Positions 6,155 to 14,500 of a stretch of DNA of 17,652 bases are shown here, piece by piece. Every line of letters begins with the position of its first letter. Position 1 is the first letter of the stretch. Below the pieces are notes generated by a model that had not been told where the DNA came from, did no database searches, and saw nothing but the letters and a program-made list of their open reading frames with translations. The stretch is from Acetobacteraceae bacterium (GTDB lineage Bacteria > Pseudomonadota > Alphaproteobacteria > Acetobacterales > Acetobacteraceae): the NCBI GenBank assembly GCA_947478535.1, contig CANJXD010000057.1:1-17652 (forward strand), given 5' to 3'. A program made the position numbers and the translations under genes.

Positions 6155-8515
6155 CTACTCGACGGTCTCGGGTTCCTTCTCCGCCTCGCCATCGCCATCG
6201 CCGCTATCCTCGGGCTTCGGCAGCGCGGGGGGCGTGGCTTCGAGGTAATCGAAGACCAGCGCCCCATCCTTCAGCCCGACCTTCACCGAGCCACCCTTCA
6301 CCAGCCGGCCGAACAGCAATTCCTCGGCCAGCGGCTTCTTCACCACTTCCTGGATCACCCGCGCCAGCGGCCGCGCGCCGTACATCGGCTCATAACCGCG
6401 CTCGGCCAGCCATTCGCGGGCGGCGCTGCTCAGCTCGATCGTGACATTCCGGTCAGCCAGCTGGGCTTCCAACTGCATGATGAACTTGTCGACGACGCGG
6501 GCCACGATCTCCGGCGTCAGGCCGGAGAAGGGGATCACGGCATCGAGGCGGTTGCGGAATTCCGGCGTAAACATCCGCTTGATGGCGTCCTCATCCTCTC
6601 CGACGCGCTGGGCGCGTTCGAAGCCGATGGTGGGCTTGGCCATGTCGGCGGCGCCGGCATTCGTCGTCATGATCAGGATGACGTTGCGGAAGTCGACGGT
6701 CTTGCCGTTGTGGTCCGTCAGCTTCCCGTGGTCCATCACCTGCAACAGGATGTTGTAGAGATCCTGGTGCGCCTTCTCGATCTCATCGAGCAGCAGCACG
6801 CAATGCGGATGCTGGTCGACGCCATCGGTGAGCAACCCGCCCTGGTCGAAGCCGACATAGCCCGGCGGCGCACCGATGAGGCGGGAGACGCTGTGGCGTT
6901 CCATGTACTCGGACATGTCGAAGCGGATCAGCTCGATGCCGAGCGTCTTCGAGAGCTGCTTCGCGACTTCCGTCTTGCCGACGCCGGTAGGCCCGCTGAA
7001 CAGATAGTTGCCGATCGGCTTTTCCGCATCCCGCAGCCCGGCGCGGGACAGCTTGATCGCGGCCGAGAGCGCGTCGATCGCCTTCTCCTGCCCGAACACC
7101 ATCGACTTCAGGTCGCGCTCCAGGGTGCGGAGCGTTTCCTTGTCGTCGTTGGAGACGGTCTTCGGCGGGATGCGGGCGATCTTGGCGACGATCTCCTCCA
7201 CATCCTTCAGCGTCACCGTCTTCCGCCGCTTATGCTCCGGCAGCAGCATGCGGGAGGCACCGACCTCGTCGATCACGTCGATCGCCTTGTCCGGCAGCTT
7301 CCGGTCGTGGATGTACTTCGCGGACAGTTCGACCGCCGCGCGGATGGCTTCGGGCGTGTAGCGGACCTTGTGGTGCTTCTCGTAGTTGGTCTTCAGGCCC
7401 TGGAGGATCTTCACCGTATCCTCGATCGTCGGCTCATTGACGTCGATCTTCTGGAAGCGGCGGACCAGCGCTCGGTCCTTCTCGAAGTGCTGGCGGTATT
7501 CCTTGTAGGTCGTGCTGCCGATGCAGCGCAGCGTGCCCTGGGCCAGCGCCGGCTTAAGCAGGTTCGACGCATCCATGGCGCCGCCGGAGGTCGCCCCGGC
7601 ACCAATCACCGTATGGATCTCGTCGATGAACAGGATGCTGCCCGGCTGCTGTTCGAGCTCGTTCACCACGGCCTTCAGCCGTTCCTCGAAATCGCCGCGG
7701 TAGCGGGTGCCGGCCAGCAGGCTGCCCATGTCGAGCGCGAAGATCGTGGATTTCAGCAGCACCTCGGGCACATCGCCCTCGATGATCCGCTTCGCCAGCC
7801 CTTCCGCGATCGCCGTCTTGCCGACGCCGGGGTCACCCACGTAGAGCGGGTTGTTCTTGGTGCGGCGGCAGAGGATCTGGATCGTCCGCTCGATCTCGCT
7901 GTCGCGGCCAATCAGCGGGTCGATCTTGCCCGCCTGCGCCTTCTTGTTCAGGTTAACGCAGTAATTCGTCAGCGCGTCCTGGCCGCGCGGGCCGCCACGC
8001 GCCGGCTTTTCCTCCTTCTCCGGGGTTTCCTCCGGGGTCTGGGGGCTGCTGCCCTGCACAGGACGAGCGGCGCTGCGGCCGGGGGCCTTGGCGATGCCGT
8101 GGCTGATGAAGTTCACCGCGTCGAGCCGCGTCATGTCCTGCAACTGCAGGAAATAGACCGCATGGCTTTCCCGTTCGCTGAACAGGGCGACGAGCACATT
8201 GGCCCCCGTCACCTCATCCCGCCCGGACGACTGCACATGGATCGCGGCGCGCTGGACCACGCGCTGGAAGCCGGCGGTGGGCTTGGCATCCCCCGCGCGT
8301 TCCGAGACGAGTCCGGCGAGGTCCTTGTCCAGGAACTCCGCCAAGTCCTTCTTCAGCTTTTCGTTATCCACGCCACAGGCGCGGAGCACCGTCGCCGCGT
8401 CCGTATCTTCGGCGAGGGCGAGCAGCAGGTGTTCGAGAGTCGCGTATTCGTGCCGACGGTCATTGGCGAGGCCAAGGGCGCGGTGGAGCGTCTGCTCGAG
8501 GTTGCGGGACAGCAT
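6155..8515 (-). CDS. clpA: ATP-dependent Clp protease ATP-binding subunit ClpA
   Basis: A 786-residue AAA+ unfoldase that works with the ClpP peptidase and the ClpS adaptor in the cytoplasm. Domains: Clp N-domain (about 1-145); a charged Pro/Glu linker (146-180); D1 with Walker A GDPGVGKT (227-234) and Walker B ILFIDE (294-299); D2 with Walker A GPTGVGKT (508-515), Walker B VLLLDE (573-578) and sensor MTTNAGA; and the IGF loop (630-632) that docks on ClpP. The D1 middle region is short, which marks ClpA rather than ClpB. The C-terminus ends in an acidic tail rich in Glu and Asp, as often seen in alphaproteobacterial ClpA. The ATG at 8515 begins the conserved [10 protein letters not shown]. 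clpS lies 106 bases upstream on the same strand, and a terminator follows. No clpP gene is in the window. Confidence 0.98.
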   Translation of the reverse strand: MLSRNLEQTLHRALGLANDRRHEYATLEHLLLALAEDTDAATVLRACGVDNEKLKKDLAEFLDKDLAGLVSERAGDAKPTAGFQRVVQRAAIHVQSSGRDEVTGANVLVALFSERESHAVYFLQLQDMTRLDAVNFISHGIAKAPGRSAARPVQGSSPQTPEETPEKEEKPARGGPRGQDALTNYCVNLNKKAQAGKIDPLIGRDSEIERTIQILCRRTKNNPLYVGDPGVGKTAIAEGLAKRIIEGDVPEVLLKSTIFALDMGSLLAGTRYRGDFEERLKAVVNELEQQPGSILFIDEIHTVIGAGATSGGAMDASNLLKPALAQGTLRCIGSTTYKEYRQHFEKDRALVRRFQKIDVNEPTIEDTVKILQGLKTNYEKHHKVRYTPEAIRAAVELSAKYIHDRKLPDKAIDVIDEVGASRMLLPEHKRRKTVTLKDVEEIVAKIARIPPKTVSNDDKETLRTLERDLKSMVFGQEKAIDALSAAIKLSRAGLRDAEKPIGNYLFSGPTGVGKTEVAKQLSKTLGIELIRFDMSEYMERHSVSRLIGAPPGYVGFDQGGLLTDGVDQHPHCVLLLDEIEKAHQDLYNILLQVMDHGKLTDHNGKTVDFRNVILIMTTNAGAADMAKPTIGFERAQRVGEDEDAIKRMFTPEFRNRLDAVIPFSGLTPEIVARVVDKFIMQLEAQLADRNVTIELSSAAREWLAERGYEPMYGARPLARVIQEVVKKPLAEELLFGRLVKGGSVKVGLKDGALVFDYLEATPPALPKPEDSGDGDGEAEKEPETVE

Positions 8516-8621
8516 TGGTCTGACGCTCCCTATCGGGTGACCAGGACGTTCAACGGAACACCCCGGCGCTGGTTGCCCTCAATGTGGTCGCTCCCTCTCC
8601 CTTGCGACAGCCCCCGCCACG

Positions 8622-8963
8622 CTATTCCTTCTCGATGGTGCACTGCAGGGGGTGTTGGTTCTGCCGCGCCAGGTCCATGACCTGGGTAACCTTGGTTTCC
8701 GCCACTTCGTAGGTATAGACGCCACAGACGCCCACACCCCTGCGATGCACATGCAGCATGATGCGCGTCGCCTCCTCCCGGTTCTTCTGGAAGAAGCGCT
8801 CGAGGACGTGCACGACGAATTCCATCGGCGTGTAGTCGTCGTTGAGCATCAGTACCTTGTACATCGACGGCTTGCGCGTGCGCGGCCGTGCCTTGACCAC
8901 CACGCCGGTGTTCGGCCCGTCCCCACCGTTGCCCTGACCTGGACGCTTGTCGCTGTCGCTCAT
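8622..8963 (-). CDS. clpS: ClpS, N-degron adaptor for ClpAP
   Basis: A 113-residue adaptor that binds N-terminal destabilising residues and hands the substrate to ClpA. After a flexible, Gly/Lys/Arg-rich N-terminal arm (1-33) comes the core: [16 protein letters not shown] (35-50) with the NDD/TPMEFV pocket, then [20 protein letters not shown] with the ClpA-contact helix and the H71 region, and [12 protein letters not shown] near the end. The ATG at 8963 is chosen over the longer open frame (to 9239) because the conserved arm starts there and an AAGG-type Shine-Dalgarno precedes it; the extension would also run into the phasin terminator hairpins. It lies just before clpA, 106 bases away, in the common clpS-clpA order. 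With no terminator between them they are probably one transcript. Confidence 0.97.
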   Translation of the reverse strand: MSDSDKRPGQGNGGDGPNTGVVVKARPRTRKPSMYKVLMLNDDYTPMEFVVHVLERFFQKNREEATRIMLHVHRRGVGVCGVYTYEVAETKVTQVMDLARQNQHPLQCTIEKE

Positions 8964-9016
8964 GCCTACCTTGGTTGACTGCCCGGACCAAACGCCCCGG
9001 GGCATCCACAGACATA

Positions 9017-9045
9017 GGATATCGGAGCCTTGGGCCGAGAGTGAA
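9017..9045 (-). promoter_or_regulatory. Possible clpS-clpA promoter
   Basis: On the minus strand TTCACT (9040-9045) and ATATCC (9017-9022) are 17 bases apart, about 55 bases before the clpS ATG. The matches to -35 and -10 consensus are weak. No good heat-shock sigma factor site is visible. Confidence 0.2.
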
Positions 9046-9123
9046 GGGCTTCGCGCACATTGAATGGCAGAGAAGCGCAACTCCATGGCTGGAATGCTAA
9101 TTTTCCCGTCCAAAAACACGAAA

Positions 9124-9185
9124 GGCCCGCCCCGGCCGTCGCAATCCTTCCCAAAAAGGGAAGAAGCGACAGGCCAGGACGGGCC
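9124..9185 (-). terminator. Long stem-loop with T-tract, phasin terminator
   Basis: A 62-base interrupted stem: GGCCCG/CGGGCC (9124-9129 with 9180-9185), GGCC/GGCC, GTCGC/GCGAC (9138-9142 with 9166-9170) and TTCCC/GGGAA around an AAAAA loop. On the minus strand it is followed by TTTCGTGTTTTTGG. It lies between the phasin stop and the clpS promoter region and should insulate clpS-clpA from phasin transcription. Confidence 0.75.
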
Positions 9186-9195
9186 GGACGTTGAA

Positions 9196-9223
9196 GCCGG
9201 GGGGGTGGAGGGACCACCCCGGC
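9196..9223 (-). terminator. Second hairpin just after the phasin stop
   Basis: 9196-9206 pairs with 9213-9223 (10 of 11 positions) around a GGAGGG loop, 13 bases beyond the phasin stop. It has no T-tract of its own; together with the longer stem-loop downstream it may protect the phasin mRNA 3' end or strengthen termination. Confidence 0.5.
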
Positions 9224-9235
9224 TCCCGTCACTCT

Positions 9236-9775
9236 TCAAGCCGCGAGGGGCTTGGCGAACTTCTCGGCGGCCAGCGTCATGCGGGCCGTGATCGGGGCGG
9301 AAGCCTGCTCGGCGAGGCGATAGGCGGCCTCCTGCAGCTTCGTCGCTTCGCTCATGGTCCGCTCCATCGACGCCTTGGCGAAGGCGGACTGGATGTCGGT
9401 GGCTTCCTTCAGGGACTTCACCCCGGACAGCGCCTTGGCGCTTTCCACCAGGTGGTCCGTCAGGGCCTGCGACACCGCGAAATACTGCTTGCCGAGGTCC
9501 TGGAAGCCGATCGTCAGCGCCTGCGACGCCTTGGTGAAGGCCTCGAGGTTGCCGCGGCCGAACTCAGCGGCCTCCTCGGCGGCCTTGAAGAAGCCCTCGG
9601 CGGTCTTCGATGCCTGCTGCATGCCCTGCTCCATCGCGACGCGCGCCTGCGCGGCGCCGTCTTCCATCACCTTCTTCGCCTGGGCGGCGCCCTGGGCGGC
9701 ACCCTGGGCAGCGCCATGCGCCACATTCTCAATGAGAGCGATGCTGCGCTTTTCGGTCTTCGTCTCGGCGGCCAT
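9236..9775 (-). CDS. Phasin family protein (PHA granule-associated)
   Basis: A 179-residue protein of the Phasin_2 type, small amphipathic helical proteins that coat polyhydroxyalkanoate granules and control their size and number. It is almost wholly helical and rich in Ala, Gln, Glu and Lys; the phasin core runs from about 55 to 165 ([20 protein letters not shown], then [20 protein letters not shown]). Residues 21-32 are three tandem GAAQ units. There is no signal peptide or membrane segment. The ATG at 9775 has AAGGA 9 bases upstream. It is transcribed alone: its own promoter flanked by PhaR-type operators lies upstream and two hairpins lie downstream. A general cell-stress or membrane role has been reported for some phasin-like proteins, but the PhaR-like sites favour the granule role. 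Confidence 0.92.
   Translation of the reverse strand: MAAETKTEKRSIALIENVAHGAAQGAAQGAAQAKKVMEDGAAQARVAMEQGMQQASKTAEGFFKAAEEAAEFGRGNLEAFTKASQALTIGFQDLGKQYFAVSQALTDHLVESAKALSGVKSLKEATDIQSAFAKASMERTMSEATKLQEAAYRLAEQASAPITARMTLAAEKFAKPLAA
9680..9715 (-). repeat. Three 12-base tandem repeats inside the phasin gene
   Basis: Three consecutive 12-base units of the type CTGGGCGGCGCC (two with single changes) encode [12 protein letters not shown] at residues 21-32. They keep the reading frame, so copy-number change would lengthen or shorten the N-terminal helix by four residues per unit. Confidence 0.8.
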
Positions 9776-9869
9776 CTGCGTAATCCTTCAACCTGGGTCT
9801 CGTGGGAACGCCTGGGACCGATTTGCGTCGATCCAGCGGGCGGAGGCCACAACTCCCGGCCTCGGGGCA

Positions 9870-9889
9870 TTTTGCTGCGGTGCAGCACA
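9870..9889. promoter_or_regulatory. PhaR-type operator 1 over phasin transcription start
   Basis: TTTTGCTGCGGTGCAGCACA contains the perfect dyad TGCTGC-GGT-GCAGCA (9873-9887), and within it CTGC-N3-GCAG (9875-9885), the TGC-rich motif reported for PhaR, the PHA-responsive repressor, in Rhodobacter. It lies just downstream of the proposed -10 box and covers the expected transcription start. Confidence 0.65.
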
Positions 9890-9895
9890 CGCCCC

Positions 9896-9924
9896 TTCTA
9901 TGCCGTCCCGCGCACCCACTGCAA
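9896..9924 (-). promoter_or_regulatory. Phasin promoter
   Basis: On the minus strand, -35 TTGCAG (9919-9924) and -10 ATAGAA (9896-9901) are separated by exactly 17 bases. Expected transcription start is near 9889, giving a leader of about 114 bases before the phasin ATG. The two TGC-rich dyads flank it on both sides. Confidence 0.5.
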
Positions 9925-9927
9925 GCA

Positions 9928-9948
9928 TTTTTTTGCAGTGCAGCAAAA
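9928..9948. promoter_or_regulatory. PhaR-type operator 2 upstream of phasin -35
   Basis: The dyad TTTTGC-AGTGCA-GCAAAA (9931-9948) contains TTGC-AGT-GCAG, one base from CTGC-N3-GCAG. It abuts the -35 box. In addition CACTGCAA (9917-9924), which overlaps the -35, is the exact inverse of TTGCAGTG (9933-9940), adding a third TGC half-site. Confidence 0.55.
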
Positions 9949-10112
9949 GTCAATTGCCTGACCTTTGGGAACGTTTCACCCCGCCGCCACATCCCGCCTG
10001 GCAGATGGTGGGTGGGCGAGACGGCCTCGGTGGGCAGCAATCGCGCCGCACCGGCACCACAAGAACGCCGCTTAACTCCTTGCGGTAACTCCCTGTTCCT
10101 CAAACGTCCTTA

Positions 10113-10142
10113 TGGACATTTCCCCCCTCGCCTTCCTATCTT
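10113..10142 (+). promoter_or_regulatory. Likely promoter of the D,D-carboxypeptidase gene
   Basis: TGGACA (10113-10118, 5 of 6 to the -35 consensus) and TATCTT (10137-10142, 4 of 6 to -10) are 18 bases apart. Transcription would start near 10149, leaving a leader of about 55 bases that contains the GGGGGAG ribosome binding site before the ATG at 10204. Confidence 0.4.
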
Positions 10143-10203
10143 CCTCCGGGTGGCGGTACACGGGGGGTGTGCAGCCAGGGGGTGTATCCCCGGGGGAGTA
10201 TCC

Positions 10204-11343
10204 ATGCGTTTCCGGCTCCGGGACTGTGCGGGCTTCGTCGCGCTGGCCGTCTGCCTGCTGGGCCTTGCCCCGCCGGCACGCGCCCAGATCGGCAGTGACC
10301 GCTACTCCGCCATCGTGCTCGACAACCGCACCGGCAATGTCCTGGTGCAGGCGAGTCCGGATGAAACGCGCCATCCTGCCTCCCTCACCAAGATGATGAC
10401 CCTTTACATGGTCTTCGAGGCGCTGCGCGATGGCCGCCTCACCCTGACCTCCCCGGTCCCGATCTCCGAGGAAGCGGCCTCCCGCCCCCCCTCCAAGCTC
10501 GGCTTCCCACCGGGACAGTCCATCACCGTCGAACAGGCGATCCTCGCCCTGGTGACCAAATCGGCCAATGACGTCGCCTCCGCGGTGGGTGAACGCCTCA
10601 GCGGGTCCGAGGACCGATTCGCCCAGGTCATGACGATGCGTGCCCGCAGCCTGGGCATGACGCGCACCACCTTCCGCAACGCCTCCGGCCTGCCGGACCC
10701 GGACCAGGTCACCACGGCGCGGGACATGGCGACGCTCGGCCGCCGCCTGATCCAGGATTTCCCAGACCGCTATCACTATTTCGGCATGCAGCACGCCCAG
10801 TTCCGCGGCCTGCGCCTGCGCAACCACAATCGCATGCTCGGCGAGTATGAGGGCGTGGACGGCATCAAGACCGGCTATATCCGCGACAGCGGCTTCAACA
10901 TCGTCACCAGCGCCAGCCGTGGTGGGCAGCGCGTGGTGGGCGCCGTCTTTGGCGGCAATTCCTGGGTGGAACGCGACCAGCACATGGGCGCCCTGCTCGA
11001 CCAGGGCTTCTCCGGCCTTGGCATCGCGCCCCGCACCGATATGGCCCGCGCACCCGCCGCCACCGCCGCGCCTGGCATGCTCCGTAACGCCAGCGCCGCC
11101 GTCCCGGTGCGCCCCGTCGCCCGCCCGGCGACGCCGCCTCGGCCCACGGCGCCTGCCCGCACTGCCGCCGCACCGCGCCAGCAACCCGCACCCGGCCGCT
11201 CGGTGGCGCGGGCCCAACCCTCACGCCCCACGGTCGCGACACCCTCCGCCCTGCGGCAGACCGCCGCGCCTCCGGTTCGCCCCGCCACCCCACCCCCGCA
11301 GCCCGCACCGGGTAGCCGTCTCCGTACGGCGGAGTTGCGCTGA
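10204..11343 (+). CDS. Exported D-alanyl-D-alanine carboxypeptidase (PBP5/6-like, S11 family)
   Basis: A 379-residue serine peptidase that trims the terminal D-Ala from peptidoglycan stem peptides in the periplasm. A Sec signal peptide (1-28, cleavage after APPARA-Q) precedes the catalytic domain. All three active-site motifs are present: S60-L-T-K63, S120-A-N122 and K222-T-G224. From about 280 to the end the protein becomes a Pro/Ala/Arg-rich, low-complexity and basic tail in place of the usual PBP5 beta-rich C-terminal domain and amphipathic anchor. The ATG at 10204 is chosen because a GGGGGAG ribosome binding site precedes it and it gives a clean signal peptide; the frame is open upstream to 9802 but without conserved content. 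It has its own promoter, divergent from the phasin gene. Confidence 0.93.
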   Translation: MRFRLRDCAGFVALAVCLLGLAPPARAQIGSDRYSAIVLDNRTGNVLVQASPDETRHPASLTKMMTLYMVFEALRDGRLTLTSPVPISEEAASRPPSKLGFPPGQSITVEQAILALVTKSANDVASAVGERLSGSEDRFAQVMTMRARSLGMTRTTFRNASGLPDPDQVTTARDMATLGRRLIQDFPDRYHYFGMQHAQFRGLRLRNHNRMLGEYEGVDGIKTGYIRDSGFNIVTSASRGGQRVVGAVFGGNSWVERDQHMGALLDQGFSGLGIAPRTDMARAPAATAAPGMLRNASAAVPVRPVARPATPPRPTAPARTAAAPRQQPAPGRSVARAQPSRPTVATPSALRQTAAPPVRPATPPPQPAPGSRLRTAELR

Positions 11344-11508
11344 CGACCCGATGCAATGAAGCGTGTATAATTTTGGATAAAGATAGATAAATAATTCTTG
11401 CTGATTATCGAAACGTGTCGCACAAATTACGACGCGTTCCGATCCCTCTCCGATCGCCACGCACGATGCTGTGAGGCGCCCCCCGCGCCCGCCTTCGCGG
11501 AGGCTTTC
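11344..11508 (+). promoter_or_regulatory. AT-rich leader and promoter region of the RTX gene
   Basis: The roughly 100 bases after 11360 are far richer in A and T than the rest of the window. A perfect -10 hexamer TATAAT sits at 11366-11371 and a GATAAA-like run follows (11376-11394). No good -35 is placed at 16-18 bases. If the TATAAT is used, the leader would be about 130 bases. A small stem (CCGCG 11483-11487 with CGCGG 11496-11500) reaches into the ribosome binding site. Confidence 0.45.
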
Positions 11509-11511
11509 GTG
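11499..11511 (+). promoter_or_regulatory. Ribosome binding site deciding the GTG start of the RTX gene
   Basis: GGAGG at 11499-11503 is followed after five bases by GTG (11509-11511). This is the best initiation site in the frame; the only earlier start is a TTG at 11398 with no ribosome binding site and non-conserved residues after it. Confidence 0.7.
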
Positions 11512-14500
11512 AGCGGCACCATTTCCGTCTTCCTGGGCCACACCGAATTGCAGGTCGATGAGACCTCCGGCACCGCCTATGTCGAGATTCGCCGGAGCGG
11601 CCCGACCAATACCCCCGTCACCGTCACCTATGGCGTCACCACCGACACCGCGACGACGGGGGTGGATTTCCTGGCCGCCTCCGGCACGGTCACCATCGCC
11701 GCCGGCGCCGACCGTGCCCTGGTCCCCGTCACCATCCTCAACGACAGCCTCGGCGAGGCGACGGAGGTGTTCAGCCTCGCCCTGATCGACACCGTGGGCG
11801 CCACCCTCGGCGCGCCGCGCACCATCCGTATCTCCATCCTGGATGACGAAACGCCCGCCCCGCCCCCACCGGATGAGCCGGAGGTGATGGACTACGACAT
11901 GGAATTGGTGCCGGTGGTGGCCGGCACGATGAACCAGCCCATCCGCTTCGCCTTCTCCCCGCTCGACCCGACGAAGCTCTACATCGCCGGCAAGGACGGC
12001 TATGTGAACATCGCCGATACCGATGCCGGCACGCTCGACCGGATGATGAGTTTAACCGCGGAGGTGAACAATCTCGGCGATCGCGGGTTGATGGGCATCG
12101 CGCTGCACCCGGACCTCGCGAACAACCCCTATATCTATCTTCTGTATGTCGTGGATCCGCCCGGTGTCGGCGGCTCCGGCGGGGCGGGCCGCAACGGGGA
12201 CGGCAACCGCTACGCCCATCTCGTGCGCCACACGCTGGATGCCACCACCGGCTATACGACCGTGGTGCCCGACAGCAAGGTGATCCTGCTCGGCGGTGCC
12301 GGCCAGTCGCTGGCCGACATCTCCGGCAACGGCGCCCTCGACTTCACCGAGCCGCAACACTCCGCCCTTCCCTCCTCCGAGAAGGTGGCCGGCGTCACCC
12401 CGGCGGAATGGGTGAACGGCTACAAGCAGGATTACATCAAGGTCGACAGCGTCTCCCACGCCGGTGGCGCGCTGGTCTTCGGCCCTGACGGCGCGCTCTA
12501 TGTCGCGACCGGCGACGGCACTTCCTACAACTACGCCGACCCCCGCACCGCCGATGTGCAGTCGCTCGACAGCATGTCCGGCAAGATCCTGCGCATCGAC
12601 CCGATCACCGGCGACGGCCTGGCGGATAATCCCTTCGTCACGCCGGGTATGGACCTCGACACCAACCGGGCGAAGGTCTTCCAGCTCGGCCTGCGCAACC
12701 CCTTCTCCTTCGCCATCCTGCCGGATGGCCGGACCGTCATCGGCGATGTCGGCTGGTGGTCCTATGAGGAGGTGAATGTCGCCGGGCCCGGCGCGAATTT
12801 CGGCTGGCCCTGGCTGGAAGGCGGCGATGGCCTGCTCTCCCCCACCACCGTCTATCGTGACATGCCCGGCGCCCGGGCCTTCTATGACGCCATCGCCCAG
12901 GGCCTGGTCGATCCCACCCTGCCGCTGCGCGCCTTCTCGCATGACAGTTCCGCGCCGGGCTTCCAGATGCAGGCGCTGGTCGGCGGAAGCGTGGTCTATT
13001 CCGGTACCCGCTACCCCGCCGAATTCAACAACGACTTTTTCTTCAGCGATTTCATCTCCGGCCGCGTCTTCAGCCTCGACGTGGACAACCCCGGGGAGTT
13101 GCGCCTGCTGACGCGCCTCGATGACCGCCCCGGCCCCGTCCACATGATGCAGGGCCCGGATGGCTGGATCTGGTACGCCGATATCGCGACAGGGGAGATC
13201 GGCCGCATCGAGATCACCCCGAAGCTGCCCGCGCAATCCTGGGTCACCACCGGGGATGCCGTGACGCTCACCGGCGGCGCCATCCAGCTCACCCCGGCGG
13301 GCGCGCAATCCCTCGGCGGGCTCGGCGGCACCACGCGGATCGACCTGCGCCACGATGTCCGCATCAGCTTCGAGGTGCTGCAGGCCACCGCCGCCGGCCG
13401 CGACGGCTTCGCCCTCGTCCTGCATGACGATCCCCGCCGCTCCGCCGCCCTCGGCAGCGGGGAGACCGGGATCGACGGGCTGCAGAAGGCCCTCGCCCTG
13501 GCCTTCCAGTCGATGATCGGCAGCGGCGGTCCCGGCGCGCGGGACCATGGTCGGCTGCTCTCCCCCAGCCTTGCCGGCTTCGGTACCGGCCAGGCGGACC
13601 AGGTCGATCTGGGCCGCATCGACGATGGCGCCTGGCACCGGGTCGAACTGGCCTGGGACGTCGAAACCCAGACCCTCACCTGGTCCTGGGACGGCGTGGT
13701 GCGGGACAGCGTGGTGGCGGATCTGTCCACCGTGCTGTTCGCTGGCTCCCCCTTCGTCCATGTCGCGCTGACCGCCGGCGGTGGCGCCAGCACGCCGGAC
13801 CAGCGCGTGCGGGCCATCACCGTCGATGCCCTGCATGAGAATGTCTTCGGCAACCAGGCCCCGGTGCTGTTCGGCGGCGCCACCCGGGCCCTGACCGTCG
13901 CGGAACACACCACCGGCGCCTTCCACACCCCCTTCGCCACCGATGCCGAGGGCGATGGCCTGCTCTGGTCGATCGCCGGCGGCGCCGATGCCGGGCGCTT
14001 CACCATCAATGCGGCGACCGGCGCCCTGTCCTTCCGCGCCGTGCCGGATTTCGAAGCGCCCTCCGACAGCGGCGCCGACAATATCCATGACCTGCTGATC
14101 GAGGTTGCGGACACCAGCGGCGCCCACTTCCGCCAGGCCCTCAGCATCCGCGTCACCGACCGTCCGGGCGATATCCTCACCGGCACCGCCGGCGCGGATG
14201 CCATCGCCGGCGGCGCCCTGGCCGAGCGGATCACCGGCGGCGCCGGCGCCGACAGCATCTCGGGCCATGGCGGCGACGATGTCGTCCTCGCCACCCTCGG
14301 TGACGGCAACGACACGATGGCCGGCGGTTCGGGCCGCGATACCTACAGCCTTGCCGCGACCCAGGCCGATATCTACGCCTCGATCAATTCGCGCCGCGCC
14401 TCCAGCGCCGAGACCGGCAGCGACCAGATCCTCGATTTCGAGAACCTGACCGGCGGCGGCGGCCAGGACCTGCTGCGCGGCGATGCCCAGGCCAATATCC

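Larger units (their letters stand above)
9776..10203. other. 428-base divergent intergenic region, phasin / D,D-carboxypeptidase
   Basis: No convincing gene lies here. The left half holds the phasin leader (about 114 bases), promoter and PhaR-type operators. The right half holds the carboxypeptidase promoter and leader. Between them, TAACTCC occurs twice 13 bases apart (10073-10079 and 10086-10092), and GTCC-TTAT-GGAC is a short dyad at 10106-10117. The stretch 9951-10070 shows nothing I can name. Open frames crossing it are extensions of neighbours with no conserved content. Confidence 0.6.

Noticed and set aside
8530..8552. A GTTGAAC / CCCGATAG pair resembling a heat-shock sigma factor promoter before clpA.
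   Set aside because: Spacing is short and the transcription start would fall within the ribosome binding site.
6710..8680. A 656-codon open frame antisense to clpA and running into clpS.
   Set aside because: It mirrors conserved ClpA sequence, is Arg/Leu/Asp-rich, and no family features are visible.
11398..11508. TTG start giving a 37-residue N-terminal extension to the RTX protein.
   Set aside because: No ribosome binding site, Cys/Arg-rich unconserved sequence, and a GGAGG-GTG start lies at 11499-11511.
12052..14268. A 738-codon open frame antisense to the RTX gene.
   Set aside because: It is an overprint of GC-rich codons: rich in Gly, Ala, Asp and Arg, with no recognisable domain, and the sense strand has a clear multidomain protein.
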